DNA of 64,000 nt, from NCBI GenBank assembly GCA_947494545.1, contig CANLVH010000006.1, positions 1 to 64,000 of the forward strand, in the 5' to 3' direction. The notes under the pieces were generated by a model that made no database searches, was not told the origin of the DNA, and saw only the letters and a list, made by a program, of their open reading frames with translations. The position numbers and the translations under genes were made by a program. This document shows, one piece after another, positions 1 to 7,821 of the stretch. How positions within the stretch are numbered: position 1 is the first letter of the stretch; every line of letters starts with the position of its first letter. This DNA comes from an uncultured Mesonia sp. (GTDB lineage Bacteria; Bacteroidota; Bacteroidia; Flavobacteriales; Flavobacteriaceae).

Positions 1-354
1 CGCATTGAATTATTTGAAGAATGCACAATTCTTTTTGAAATGAAGCAGGTATCTGATATGGTAATTTCTTCTAACTATAATTATGAATTATATAGAATTA
101 TTCAAGAGCTTATTTCTAATAGTATAAAGCATGGAAATTCAAAAAAAATCATATTAAAAATTTTAATTCAAAAAAAGAATATGCAGATAGAGTTTGAAGA
201 TAATGGGGTATCTTTTGATTTTATGAAAATGATTAAATTATCTTCAGGAATGGGGCTCAAAAATATTCTTTCAAGAGTTAAATATCTTGACGGAAGTCTC
301 CATCAACTTATCGTAAATGAGGGAAATAAATTTCAAATTAATATTAACTTATAG
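1..354 (+). CDS. Sensor histidine kinase, C-terminal part (5' end outside window)
   Basis: The reading frame is open from the first base, so the gene begins upstream of the window; the first ATG at 40 is internal. What remains is the HATPase_c ATP-binding domain: an N-box (ELISNSIKHG), a G1-type motif (DNGVSF) and a G2-type motif (GMGLKNI) followed by a conserved R-V-K segment. This order is typical of NarL/DesK-class kinases (HisKA_3 plus HATPase_c). The LuxR-type regulator starts 4 bases after the stop, so the two form a two-component pair. The input domain and the phosphorylated histidine lie outside the window, so the signal is unknown. Confidence 0.9.
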   Translation, partial: RIELFEECTILFEMKQVSDMVISSNYNYELYRIIQELISNSIKHGNSKKIILKILIQKKNMQIEFEDNGVSFDFMKMIKLSSGMGLKNILSRVKYLDGSLHQLIVNEGNKFQININL

Positions 355-357
355 CTA

Positions 358-1008
358 ATGCTAAAAATAGGTGTAACAGACGATCACGCTTTGTTTAGAA
401 AAAGTCTATCATTTTTAATTGAAAGCTTTACAGGTATGCAGATAATTATTGAAGCTAAAAATGGTTTAGATTTATTAGAGCAATTAAAAAATAAATCTAT
501 TGATATACTTTTACTGGATTTACAAATGCCAAAAATGGATGGATTTCAAACTTGTTTAAAAATAAATGAACTTTACCCAAAAATTAAAATTCTTGTTCTA
601 ACTCTTAAAAATGATCCCGCAACTATACAAAAAGTAATTCATTTAAATGTACAAGGTTTTTTTAGTAAAAATACAGATCCAATCGAGTTAAAAAACGCTA
701 TTTTAAAACTAAACTCTAATGGGTTTTATTTTGAAAAAGGGTTATCGTCTGTGATAGAAAAAAGTTTAGATACAACTATTAACCCAGGGCATAAAGCATT
801 ATTAACTGATCGTGAAATGCAAGTTTTGCATCTAACACTTCAAGAATTAAATGGTAAAGAAACAGCCGAGCGTATGCATATTAGTCCTCGAACCGTAGAA
901 AAACATAAAAAAAATTTAATGATAAAAACTAAATCTAAAAATTTTATAGGTGTGATTATATATGCCTTAAACCATCAATTTTTAAAGTTAGAAGATTTAC
1001 CAACTTAA
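358..1008 (+). CDS. NarL/LuxR-family response regulator
   Basis: A 216-residue regulator with a receiver domain (about 1-120; acidic pair D8-D9, phosphoacceptor D54 in LLLDLQMP) and a C-terminal LuxR helix-turn-helix (about 149-195; the ISPRTVEKHKKNL recognition region is seen). It should be phosphorylated by the kinase that ends 4 bases upstream and then bind DNA. Its targets cannot be read from the sequence. It has the same length and layout as the regulator at 48542, so the two pairs are probably paralogous. Downstream lies a decayed region, so this pair sits at the edge of a plastic segment. Confidence 0.92.
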   Translation: MLKIGVTDDHALFRKSLSFLIESFTGMQIIIEAKNGLDLLEQLKNKSIDILLLDLQMPKMDGFQTCLKINELYPKIKILVLTLKNDPATIQKVIHLNVQGFFSKNTDPIELKNAILKLNSNGFYFEKGLSSVIEKSLDTTINPGHKALLTDREMQVLHLTLQELNGKETAERMHISPRTVEKHKKNLMIKTKSKNFIGVIIYALNHQFLKLEDLPT

Positions 1009-1012
1009 AATT

Positions 1013-1427
1013 TTAGCTATCTATACTTTTCCTTAACTCCTTATCAAAGTTATTTAAAAACTCTATCACTTTTTCAGTCCCGAGATTAAATAGAGACTTT
1101 TGTTTTTTAAATGACATATTAAAATTTAACCAGTTATATTTTTCATCTGCATTAATGTGGCAAATTAACTTTCTATAGTCAGGATTTTTAAAATAAAATC
1201 GTAATCATAAATCTGTCGCATTGTACTTATCATAGCACCCGAAAAACCAAAAAAAGTGCCGGCAGAACTAAATTCTTTTCTATATACACTTAATCTTACG
1301 CCAAAGATTGGTCTACAAGTTAAGTGATTATTATGAAAAATATTAATCGATAAATTAGATCATAAACCACCATCTACAAATTTCAATTCAGAAGGAATTT
1401 CACCAAACGCAGTGATAAGCCATAATG
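1013..1427 (-). pseudogene. Patatin-like phospholipase, C-terminal remnant
   Basis: Reading the minus strand from about 1427 down to a TAA at 1013-1015 gives a recognisable patatin C-terminus. The signature stretch FVDGGL is followed by SNLSINIFHNN, matching the family's DGG(L)-x-x-N-x-P catalytic-Asp region. An in-frame TGA interrupts it directly after FVDGGL (near 1353). A second lesion, a frame change in an A/T run near 1185, separates the segment ending IYDYDFIL from the one starting NPDYRKLICHINADE. The final stretch runs to FLNNFDKELRKS. The N-terminal part with the G-x-S-x-G nucleophile is missing; the sequence beyond 1430 belongs to a different remnant. Bacterial patatins act as phospholipases, some as CBASS effectors, but this one is dead. 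Confidence 0.7.
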
Positions 1428-1430
1428 CAC

Positions 1431-2618
1431 AAGCTGGTCAAGAAGGGGTGTACAAGATAACCTTTGCCAATTTTTCCCTTGCCCAACATCGGCTGTAGGT
1501 ATCTAACGGCATTCCAGTAAAGTGGTACAAAGGGATTGTCAGGATTTTTACAAAAAGTGCGGTAACTGGAACTGTTCTCGACAAAACGAGAAAAGCCCTG
1601 CCCCGTGATAAAAATTGAAAATATCGGCACTTGGCCGCTTAAGGTAGTAATGACGAAGAATGCTTAAGCAATAGACGGCAGAACTTCTTAGATTTTGATA
1701 AACTGGCCAACGATGAGGAAGGTTACCGCTATTTTTCCCTACAAAACCTTGTTTACCGATTTCAAACTGGACGGAACTTCCAATAACCTGTACTTTTATG
1801 GGGTAAAGGAACTCAGCACACAAATGCGGATGAGCGATTTCAGCCCGTTCCTCGGGCCGATAAAACTGGTCAACACCAATGCTCCAGAAGCCCCCGAGGT
1901 AAAACGCATCATCCCGGTCTTGGAAAATACCGTTCTCGGGATTTCATCCAAAATACAATTAGAGATAAATGCCTTCCCGGAAGTACAACAGGTCAGGAAA
2001 ATAACCATCTACCGAGCCCATACAATGTTAGAAGCACAATCGGTGTTGTCAATGCAACTGGTAAAAATGGTCGACCTCGAAGCTGAGGGGATTCTTGACA
2101 ATCCGGTATGGACGGTCACAGACGACTTTAGTGATTTACCGGAAATTCCGTACGGCGATGGGCTTTTCTATCGGGTAACGGTATCCCGGAAAGTAGAATA
2201 TGCTGAGCAAGATGGTACGGTGGTTACGGAATACGCCCCTTCTCAAGCCTCAAAAATCGTGGCGAGTATAATGGTAGAATCCAACCCGCCAACCTCCCCC
2301 GTTTTAATTTATACGGCAACCCCTCCGGATACGAATGATAAGATCCATTCAGTGGTATTGGAATGGGCTAAAACAGCTTATAATGCCAAATATCACGTGT
2401 ATAAGATGAACGCCAAGGGAAATTGGACAAAAATCTATCAGCTACAATCCAACGATGACGATATTACATTATCTTTGGCCGATACCGATTTACAATCCGG
2501 CACGTTAAAACTGACCGATGATGAAGATAATCCCGTTTATCATCATTTTAAAGTCATTGTAGAGAATACTGCAGGAATGTTAAGTACCGAAGAAAAAACA
2601 TTAACCATTCTAAATTAG
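1431..2618 (+). pseudogene. Decayed large protein, C-terminal fragment, GC-richer than surroundings
   Basis: The last open part reads on frame from about 1750 to the TAA at 2618 and gives beta-rich sequence with fibronectin-III-like spacing (FKLDGTSNNLYFYG, EAPEVKRIIPVLEN, VVLEWAKTAYNAKYHVYKM). Just upstream a different frame carries a good continuation (DFDKLANDEEGYRYFSLQN, 1694-1750), so there is a frameshift near 1745-1765. Still further upstream all frames hold stops. Base composition is clearly richer in G and C than the flanks, and codon use differs, which suggests acquisition by transfer. The product looks like the tail of a large multidomain protein. I do not recognise its function. 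A truncated gene starting at 1695 is possible but unlikely. Confidence 0.6.
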
Positions 2619-2759
2619 ATTTGAAGTGTATTAAAGTAATGCTCTGATTGTATTAAAAATACGTAAAAACACGCATTGTTTTATTCATTTCCATCATAGA
2701 TGTTTGTATGATAATACTAACTAAATATTTTATTAATTTACCATAAATTTATAGATGTA

Positions 2760-3395
2760 ATGAAGAGAGCTGTTTTAAGTTTTTTAACATTTATCACATT
2801 ACTTGCTTGTAGCAGTGATGATGACAATTCAAACACAGAAGACAATTGTGAAACTGCTGCTTTAGCTTCTGCTGAGGCTGCGATAGAGTTTAGTGATGCC
2901 ACTGATGAAAATTATACAGATTTATGTGTCGCATACAAAACCGCTTTGCAGACTCAAATAGGTGTTTGTGGCGACCAGAATGGGGAATTACAAGCAATAA
3001 TCGATGACCTTGGAGATTGCACACAAGATCCCGGACAAAACACCCAAGGGGAACTGAGTGTTACTGCGGGAACTTTACCCCTTGATTTTGATGAAGTCAA
3101 TATTGTGGTAGAAGACGGATTGGTAAAAGTAACAGGGGAGACCTCTGCTTCTAATAATTATAATATTTATTTTGAAGTTGCTGAAGGAACCACCGGAACC
3201 GATGTTATTCAAAATTTCCAGATAGAACTGACTTCTGTTTTTTATCCCTACAATGAAGGTACACAATTTGATTTTACTTCAGAAATAACAACAAACACGG
3301 AGGGTACTTTAATAGGTTCTTTTTACAATGCGGTTTCAAATAATGAAGGCGCAGATATAAACTTGACAAATGGTACAATTGAGTTAGAGTATTAA
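2760..3395 (+). CDS. Putative lipoprotein, unknown function
   Basis: A 211-residue protein with a type II signal peptide: K2-R3, a hydrophobic core and the lipobox LLAC at about residues 14-17, followed by SSDDD, the acidic run typical of flavobacterial surface-exposed lipoproteins. Residues 25-90 contain three further cysteines (DNCE, DLCV, GVCG-DC), suggesting a disulfide-bonded module. Residues 95-211 look like a beta-sandwich. A strong terminator follows. No enzymatic motif is visible. It is intact although it lies between pseudogenes. The start is the only ATG ahead of the signal peptide. Confidence 0.8.
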   Translation: MKRAVLSFLTFITLLACSSDDDNSNTEDNCETAALASAEAAIEFSDATDENYTDLCVAYKTALQTQIGVCGDQNGELQAIIDDLGDCTQDPGQNTQGELSVTAGTLPLDFDEVNIVVEDGLVKVTGETSASNNYNIYFEVAEGTTGTDVIQNFQIELTSVFYPYNEGTQFDFTSEITTNTEGTLIGSFYNAVSNNEGADINLTNGTIELEY

Positions 3396-3404
3396 AAGAT
3401 TTAG

Positions 3405-3430
3405 AAAGTCCCAATTTAGCTTGGGACTTT
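3405..3430 (+). terminator. Rho-independent terminator after the lipoprotein gene
   Basis: A perfect 10-bp stem (3405-3414 with 3421-3430; AAAGTCCCAA/TTGGGACTTT), a 6-base loop and a T-run at 3428-3433 lie ten bases after the stop of the lipoprotein gene. Confidence 0.9.
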
Positions 3431-3782
3431 TTTATTTTCCTTGATACCTTTTAAAAAATATGTTTTTCTAACTCAAGATAATTATATCTAATTTTAAATT
3501 TGAAAATGAAAAAACTTTAAAAGTAAAGCGAGACGCTTGAATTCAATTTCCTGAGAGTTTAAATAATATATTTCTTCCTAATTAGAATAAAAAAACCATA
3601 GAAACTAAATTTGATAGACTTTGCTCGTGTTTACGTGTATTTATTATTATATCTTTGGATATACGGAAAAAATCGAAGCAAAGGTTACCTATTCGGTTAC
3701 CTTGGATTAATAGAATGAAATAAGTATCTAAAAAACAAGGTGTTGGACAGTAGAAGTTTAGTTCTGTCATCCCGACAAGCAT

Positions 3783-3885
3783 AAAAGTGATGCGAGAGCA
3801 TCACTTTTCTTGTTTAAAAAAGCACGCAAAGCTGGCTTTGTAGTGTGTTTTTGAACAAGAAAAGCTGCCAGTTTTTTCTAGCAGC
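3783..3885. repeat. Cluster of three adjacent hairpins
   Basis: Hairpin 1 is a perfect 11-bp inverted repeat (3783-3793 with 3798-3808, loop GAGA). Hairpin 2 is long (3809-3859): arms CTTGTTTAAAAAAGCAC and GTGTGTTTTTGAACAAG pair with one mismatch and two positions that pair only as G-U in RNA, and they enclose a second stem CAAAG/CTTTG with loop CTGG. Hairpin 3 pairs GCTGC (3864-3868) with GCAGC (3881-3885). The G-U pairs favour a structured RNA or a retained mobile-element end over simple terminators. No matching gene is nearby. Confidence 0.65.
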
Positions 3886-4158
3886 AGCGGAGGTATTCTG
3901 AATCTTTTTTTTACGCAGATTTTTGGATAACAGATATTGTGATTTTTTTGCCCCTTTAAGCTTAAATCGACCTAAGCTTTTTCATTGAAAAATTTACAAG
4001 ACAGTAGAACGGAAAATTGAATTTAATAAGCTAAAAATAACGCTAAAAGTTCTTTTGGTTGTATAGACGGGTTTTGGTGGACTATCTATGAGTTATCCCC
4101 AAAGCATTTTTTCAGTAAAATAACGCAAAAAGAATCCTATATTTCTGTTCTTGGGCAA

Positions 4159-4222
4159 GGCACTAAAGTACCTTGTTATAAGACAACACATTAAAGAGAC
4201 AGGGCACTAAAATACCTTGTTA
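4159..4222. repeat. Two 20-bp direct repeats
   Basis: GGCACTAAAGTACCTTGTTA at 4159-4178 recurs at 4203-4222 with a single change (G to A), 44 bases apart start to start. Each copy also has partial internal dyad symmetry. They lie just downstream of the restriction-enzyme remnant and may mark a deletion or insertion junction. Confidence 0.7.
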
Positions 4223-4238
4223 CATATTTCCATAATAA

Positions 4239-4490
4239 TCAGACATTTTCCACTATCTTTATTTCCTCTTCCGTTAAGCCATACAACTCATAAACCATCT
4301 GGTCTATTTGGTTATCTATTTCATTAATTTGCGTTTGCAGTTCTACCGCCTTTTTCTTGTTTTCTTCAAATAGCTCCATCCACTCAAATTCGTCTTTTTG
4401 GTGAGTTTTGGGATTTCCGGTTGCTCATTTTTACGTCTTGTGCGGTTTTCTTTGTTTATGGCTTTGAATTCTACATTTTAGTAATAGATG
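4239..4490 (-). pseudogene. Type II (Eco57I/IIG-like) restriction-methylase, C-terminal remnant
   Basis: On the minus strand a tail ending at a TGA (4239-4241) reads EWMELFEENKKKAVELQ, then a segment with QINEIDNQIDQMVYELYGL, then TEEEIKIVENV. The coiled I-D-x-x-I-D-x-x-V-Y-x-L-Y-x-L-T-x-x-E-I pattern is typical of the extreme C-terminus of Eco57I/TaqI-type combined restriction-methylation enzymes. The preceding part (FKAINKENRTRRKNEQPEIPKL) is in another frame; the shift falls in the A5/T5 run at 4395-4399. Nothing of the catalytic domains remains. The assignment rests on this tail pattern only. Confidence 0.6.
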
Positions 4491-4693
4491 GCAAAACAAA
4501 TTTTCTTTAAAACTGCATTAGAATAGTTAAGATTTTTTCTAAATGGTAACCAGAGGAAGACCTGCGTTTGTATTTTTTAAAAAAGTACTTATAAGCGAAA
4601 AGTATATTTTTTAACACTAAAGAAACTTTTTATCCATAATAATTTCGAATTAATTTACTTAAATTTAAAGACTTTATTAAAAAACAGAAAGCT

Positions 4694-6832
4694 ATGAGTA
4701 AACCTAAACAAAACGACAATTCTACTTCCAAGTCAGAAGATTTACAAAAAAATAAAGAAGACGGGAAAGACCAATCTATGACCACTAATCAAGGGTTAAA
4801 AGTAAATGACACCAATAATTCTCTTAAAGCTGGAGAACGCGGCGCCACCTTATTAGAAGATTTTATTCTAAGAGAGAAAATCACCCATTTTGATCACGAG
4901 CGTATTCCTGAGCGTATTGTGCATGCTCGCGGAAGCGGAGCCCACGGGTATTTTGAACTTTATGAAAGCCAAGAAAAATACACCAAAGCCGGAATATTTA
5001 CAGATACTTCGAGAAAAACTCCTGTTTTTGTTCGTTTTTCAACAGTAGCCGGAAGTAAAGGTTCAGCAGATTTGGCAAGAGACGTGCGAGGTTTTGCTAC
5101 AAAATTCTATACAGAAGAAGGTGTTTTTGATTTGGTTGGCAATAATATGCCCATATTTTTTATACAAGATGCTATGAAATTTCCAGATCTTATTCATTCG
5201 GTTAAACCGGAACCCAACAGAGAAATTCCGCAAGCAGCATCTGCCCATGACACATTTTATGATTTTGTTTCGCACACCCCAGAGACGCTTCATAACCAAA
5301 TTTGGCTTATGAGTGATCGGGCAATTCCAAGAAGTTTTAGAATGATGGAAGGTTTTGGAATTCATACTTTCCGCCTCATTAACGAAGAAGGGAAATCGCA
5401 TTTTGTAAAATTTCATTGGAAACCTTTGCTGGGCGTCCATTCTATTACTTGGGACGAAGCAGTAAAAATTCATGGAGCCGACAGTGATTTTCATCGCCGT
5501 GATTTATGGGATGCTATTGAGGCGGGACAATATCCGGAGTGGGAACTAGGTTTTCAAATTGTACCGGAAGAAGACGAGCATAAATTTGATTTTGATTTAT
5601 TAGATCCTACTAAATTAATTCCGGAAGAAATGGTTCCTGTAAAACGGATAGGAAAAATGACCTTAAACAGAAATCCCGATAATTTCTTTGCGGAAACTGA
5701 ACAAGTAGCCTTTCATCCCGGTCATTTGGTTCCCGGAATAGATTTTACCAATGACCCGTTATTACAAGGGCGCCTTTTTTCGTATACAGACACCCAGTTA
5801 TCGCGGTTAGGAAGTCCTAATTTTCACGAAATTCCTATTAATCGCCCCGTTAATGAAGTGCATAATAACCAAAGGGATGCGCATATGCGCATGACTATCA
5901 ATAAAGGAAAAACAGCTTATTTTCCAAACTCAATTGGTGGCGGATGTCCGCATTTAGCCAAAATAGCCGAAGGAGGCTTTACTTCTTATGAAGAGCGGGT
6001 AGATGCAAAAAAAGTACGCGAAAGAAGTGAAAGTTTTAGCGATCATTATAGTCAACCGGCTTTATTTTACCGCAGTCTTCAAGATTGGGAAAAGAAGCAT
6101 TTGGCAGCTGCTTATGCTTTTGAAATTGGCAAATGTACCTACGACCACATTAAGAAAAGAATGCTCTATTTAATTTCACAAATAGACAAGGAACTTGCCC
6201 AAAAAGTTTCCGAAAGTTTAGGTATGGAAATTCCTGCTGAAATAGAAAATCCGGTAAACCAAGCTATTGGTGCAGATGCAGAAGTCGAGAAACACCAGCC
6301 AAAAGAAAAAAAGAATTATTTAGAAAAATCAGAAGCCTTAAGTCAAACTCATTTAAAAACAGATCGTATTATAAGTAGAAAAATTGCAGTATTGGTAAGC
6401 GATGGATTTGACGGTAAAGCCATGATGGAAATGAAAGAAGCTTTAGAAGAAAAAGGAGCAGTAATTCAGTTGTTGGCCACTCATGGCGGAGCGGTAAAAT
6501 GTGATAAAGGAAAAAACCATCAGGTTGATGCGGCATTACTAACTACAGAAAGCGTGCTTTTTGATGCCGTCTTCGTTCCGGGAGGCGAAGAAAGTGTAAG
6601 CGCATTATTAGAAGAAGCTAAAGCGAAAAAATTTATTAATGAAGCGCTAAAACATTGTAAAGCTATTGCTGTAAGTAAGGAAGGAGAGCAATTATTAGAC
6701 ACCACTTACGGAAAGGAATTTAAAGAGGATGCTTGTGTTTTTATCAATAAAAATCCACAAAAATTTATAGAAGGTATAGCCAAGCATAGAAATTGGGAGC
6801 GCGAAGAAAAAGCAAAAAAAATCCCGGCTTAG
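4694..6832 (+). CDS. katE: Large-subunit catalase (HPII type, clade 2)
   Basis: A 712-residue monofunctional heme catalase that converts hydrogen peroxide to water and oxygen in the cytoplasm. A charged, probably disordered N-terminal extension (1-40) precedes the catalase core with the distal histidine H77 in RIVHARGSG and a heme-ligand tyrosine in [13 protein letters not shown]. The core ends near 500. A linker leads to a C-terminal class I glutamine-amidotransferase-like domain (about 560-690; [22 protein letters not shown]), the hallmark of the long clade. Length fits the family. It stands alone, 300 bases after the decayed region, and faces the hemerythrin gene across a shared terminator. 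Confidence 0.97.
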   Translation: MSKPKQNDNSTSKSEDLQKNKEDGKDQSMTTNQGLKVNDTNNSLKAGERGATLLEDFILREKITHFDHERIPERIVHARGSGAHGYFELYESQEKYTKAGIFTDTSRKTPVFVRFSTVAGSKGSADLARDVRGFATKFYTEEGVFDLVGNNMPIFFIQDAMKFPDLIHSVKPEPNREIPQAASAHDTFYDFVSHTPETLHNQIWLMSDRAIPRSFRMMEGFGIHTFRLINEEGKSHFVKFHWKPLLGVHSITWDEAVKIHGADSDFHRRDLWDAIEAGQYPEWELGFQIVPEEDEHKFDFDLLDPTKLIPEEMVPVKRIGKMTLNRNPDNFFAETEQVAFHPGHLVPGIDFTNDPLLQGRLFSYTDTQLSRLGSPNFHEIPINRPVNEVHNNQRDAHMRMTINKGKTAYFPNSIGGGCPHLAKIAEGGFTSYEERVDAKKVRERSESFSDHYSQPALFYRSLQDWEKKHLAAAYAFEIGKCTYDHIKKRMLYLISQIDKELAQKVSESLGMEIPAEIENPVNQAIGADAEVEKHQPKEKKNYLEKSEALSQTHLKTDRIISRKIAVLVSDGFDGKAMMEMKEALEEKGAVIQLLATHGGAVKCDKGKNHQVDAALLTTESVLFDAVFVPGGEESVSALLEEAKAKKFINEALKHCKAIAVSKEGEQLLDTTYGKEFKEDACVFINKNPQKFIEGIAKHRNWEREEKAKKIPA

Positions 6833-6853
6833 ATTACCAGAGTACGCAAACTC

Positions 6854-6888
6854 AGGGACTATCTTACAAAGTGTGTAAGATAGTCCCT
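6854..6888. terminator. Bidirectional terminator between katE and hemerythrin gene
   Basis: A perfect 14-bp stem (6854-6867 with 6875-6888) with a 7-base loop lies between two convergent genes. The flanking A/T is modest, so strength in each direction is uncertain. Confidence 0.8.
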
Positions 6889-6909
6889 ATATACTTTTGA
6901 AAATATATT

Positions 6910-7374
6910 TTACGACTTCCAAAATTGATCTTCCCATTCTTCTTCCGCAAAGCTCATTTTTTGGTGTTGTTTCTCTATTTCTTCCAATTGTTGCGCGCTG
7001 GCTGCTTTTTGTATTTCATTATATAACACCCGCTCCTCAAACCTAATATATCTACCAATCTCTTCCTCTATTCTATTTAAAGCGCGATAAATATCGTCGG
7101 TTTCATTAAATAATCTAAGTAATCTTCTATGGTTAGCCAAGGCTTTTTTTACCCGTACGTTTTTTAGACCAAGAATAGGAAAAACATATTTTGTCTCAAT
7201 CTCAAAATGTGGCTTAATATAGTTTTCTTTAAACCAATCTGCATAAGCTTTTAATCGCTTGGTATCTATGTTGTTGCGCAAGCCTTCGCTTATTTTCCAA
7301 CCAAAAAATAAAAATGCATAATGTTCTTCACTTACCGGCTCCAAGCCTTGATCACGTTTGGTGTTTTTATTCAT
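6910..7374 (-). CDS. Hemerythrin-like (HHE cation-binding) protein
   Basis: A 154-residue, mostly helical soluble protein. Candidate iron ligands are in the right order for an HHE four-helix bundle: H18 in SEEHYAF, H56 and E58 in PHFEIE, H81 in ANHRRL and the FEERVLY segment near 113-119. Such proteins bind a di-iron site and serve in oxygen, NO or iron-stress responses. It converges on the catalase gene, which is consistent with an oxidative-stress setting but proves nothing about co-regulation. Confidence 0.8.
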   Translation of the reverse strand: MNKNTKRDQGLEPVSEEHYAFLFFGWKISEGLRNNIDTKRLKAYADWFKENYIKPHFEIETKYVFPILGLKNVRVKKALANHRRLLRLFNETDDIYRALNRIEEEIGRYIRFEERVLYNEIQKAASAQQLEEIEKQHQKMSFAEEEWEDQFWKS

Positions 7375-7758
7375 TTTACCAGCTAATTTTTAAAATGCCA
7401 CAACCCCTAAGATAAAGATTTTTGTCAATTATTTACCGAAGTGAAGCTTTAAAAGTTTTTTCAAATTGGTAAACTAGTTACTTTTCTCCCAACTATTTAT
7501 AATTTATGTTACGCTTACGCGGAATAAATTGCCCTTGTAAACTGTATAGTATAAGCTGAAAATAAAAGGCGTTGTCTATAATGCAAACCGACCAATCAAA
7601 CTATTTTACGCGATAAGCTATATGCTGAAAGAGAAATTATTAAAACGCATCAATTGTTTAAATATATTTTCTCTTACTTGATCTTTCTTGTCCTTAACAT
7701 ACCAATCTACAACAAAATATAAAAAATAGCCTATTATACATACTGGTAATCACTTATA
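7375..7758. other. Intergenic region with one doubtful short frame
   Basis: No convincing gene. On the minus strand 7618-7752 is an open frame of about 44 codons without a standard start. It reads as a hydrophobic segment (IIGYFLYFVVDWYV) followed by a charged helix (KDKKDQVRENIFKQ), which could be a decayed or non-canonical small membrane protein. A one-mismatch copy of the recurring TTCCGCGGAA palindrome lies at 7515-7524. Confidence 0.4.
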
Positions 7759-7799
7759 AAAAAACCGTCTTTTCGATTTAACGACAAAGACGGTTTTTT
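7759..7799 (-). terminator. Rho-independent terminator of the glycosyltransferase gene
   Basis: A 14-bp inverted repeat (7759-7772 with 7786-7799; core CCGTCTTT/AAAGACGG) with a 13-base loop and A/T tracts on both sides lies 22 bases beyond the stop of the minus-strand gene. The flanking tracts would let it act in both directions. Confidence 0.9.
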
Positions 7800-7821
7800 A
7801 GAAAATTATAATTTATAACAC

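Larger units (their letters stand above)
3441..4238. other. Non-coding, decayed region with structured repeats
   Basis: About 800 bases without a credible gene. The longest frame (3582-3782, minus) has no start context, no family resemblance and unlikely composition. The stretch contains a cluster of hairpins (3783-3885) and a pair of direct repeats (4159-4222), listed separately. The segment TGTCATCCCGACAAGC (3765-3780) resembles a dispersed repeat common in flavobacterial intergenic regions. Together with the remnants on either side it looks like the scar of former mobile or accessory DNA. Confidence 0.6.

Noticed and set aside
1400..1823. Two overlapping minus-strand frames (76 and 91 residues)
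   Set aside because: They run through the GC-richer remnant, whose plus-strand text is the coherent one; no start context or known pattern.
3582..3782. 66-residue minus-strand frame
   Set aside because: No signal, domain or ribosome-binding context, in a region with decayed and repeat sequence.
3783..3885. Integron attC site or retron RNA
   Set aside because: No integrase or reverse transcriptase is nearby and the conserved attC core bases cannot be placed. The hairpins are reported without a class.
5063..5494. 143-residue minus-strand frame inside katE
   Set aside because: It is antisense to well-conserved catalase sequence and has no family pattern, so it is a shadow frame.
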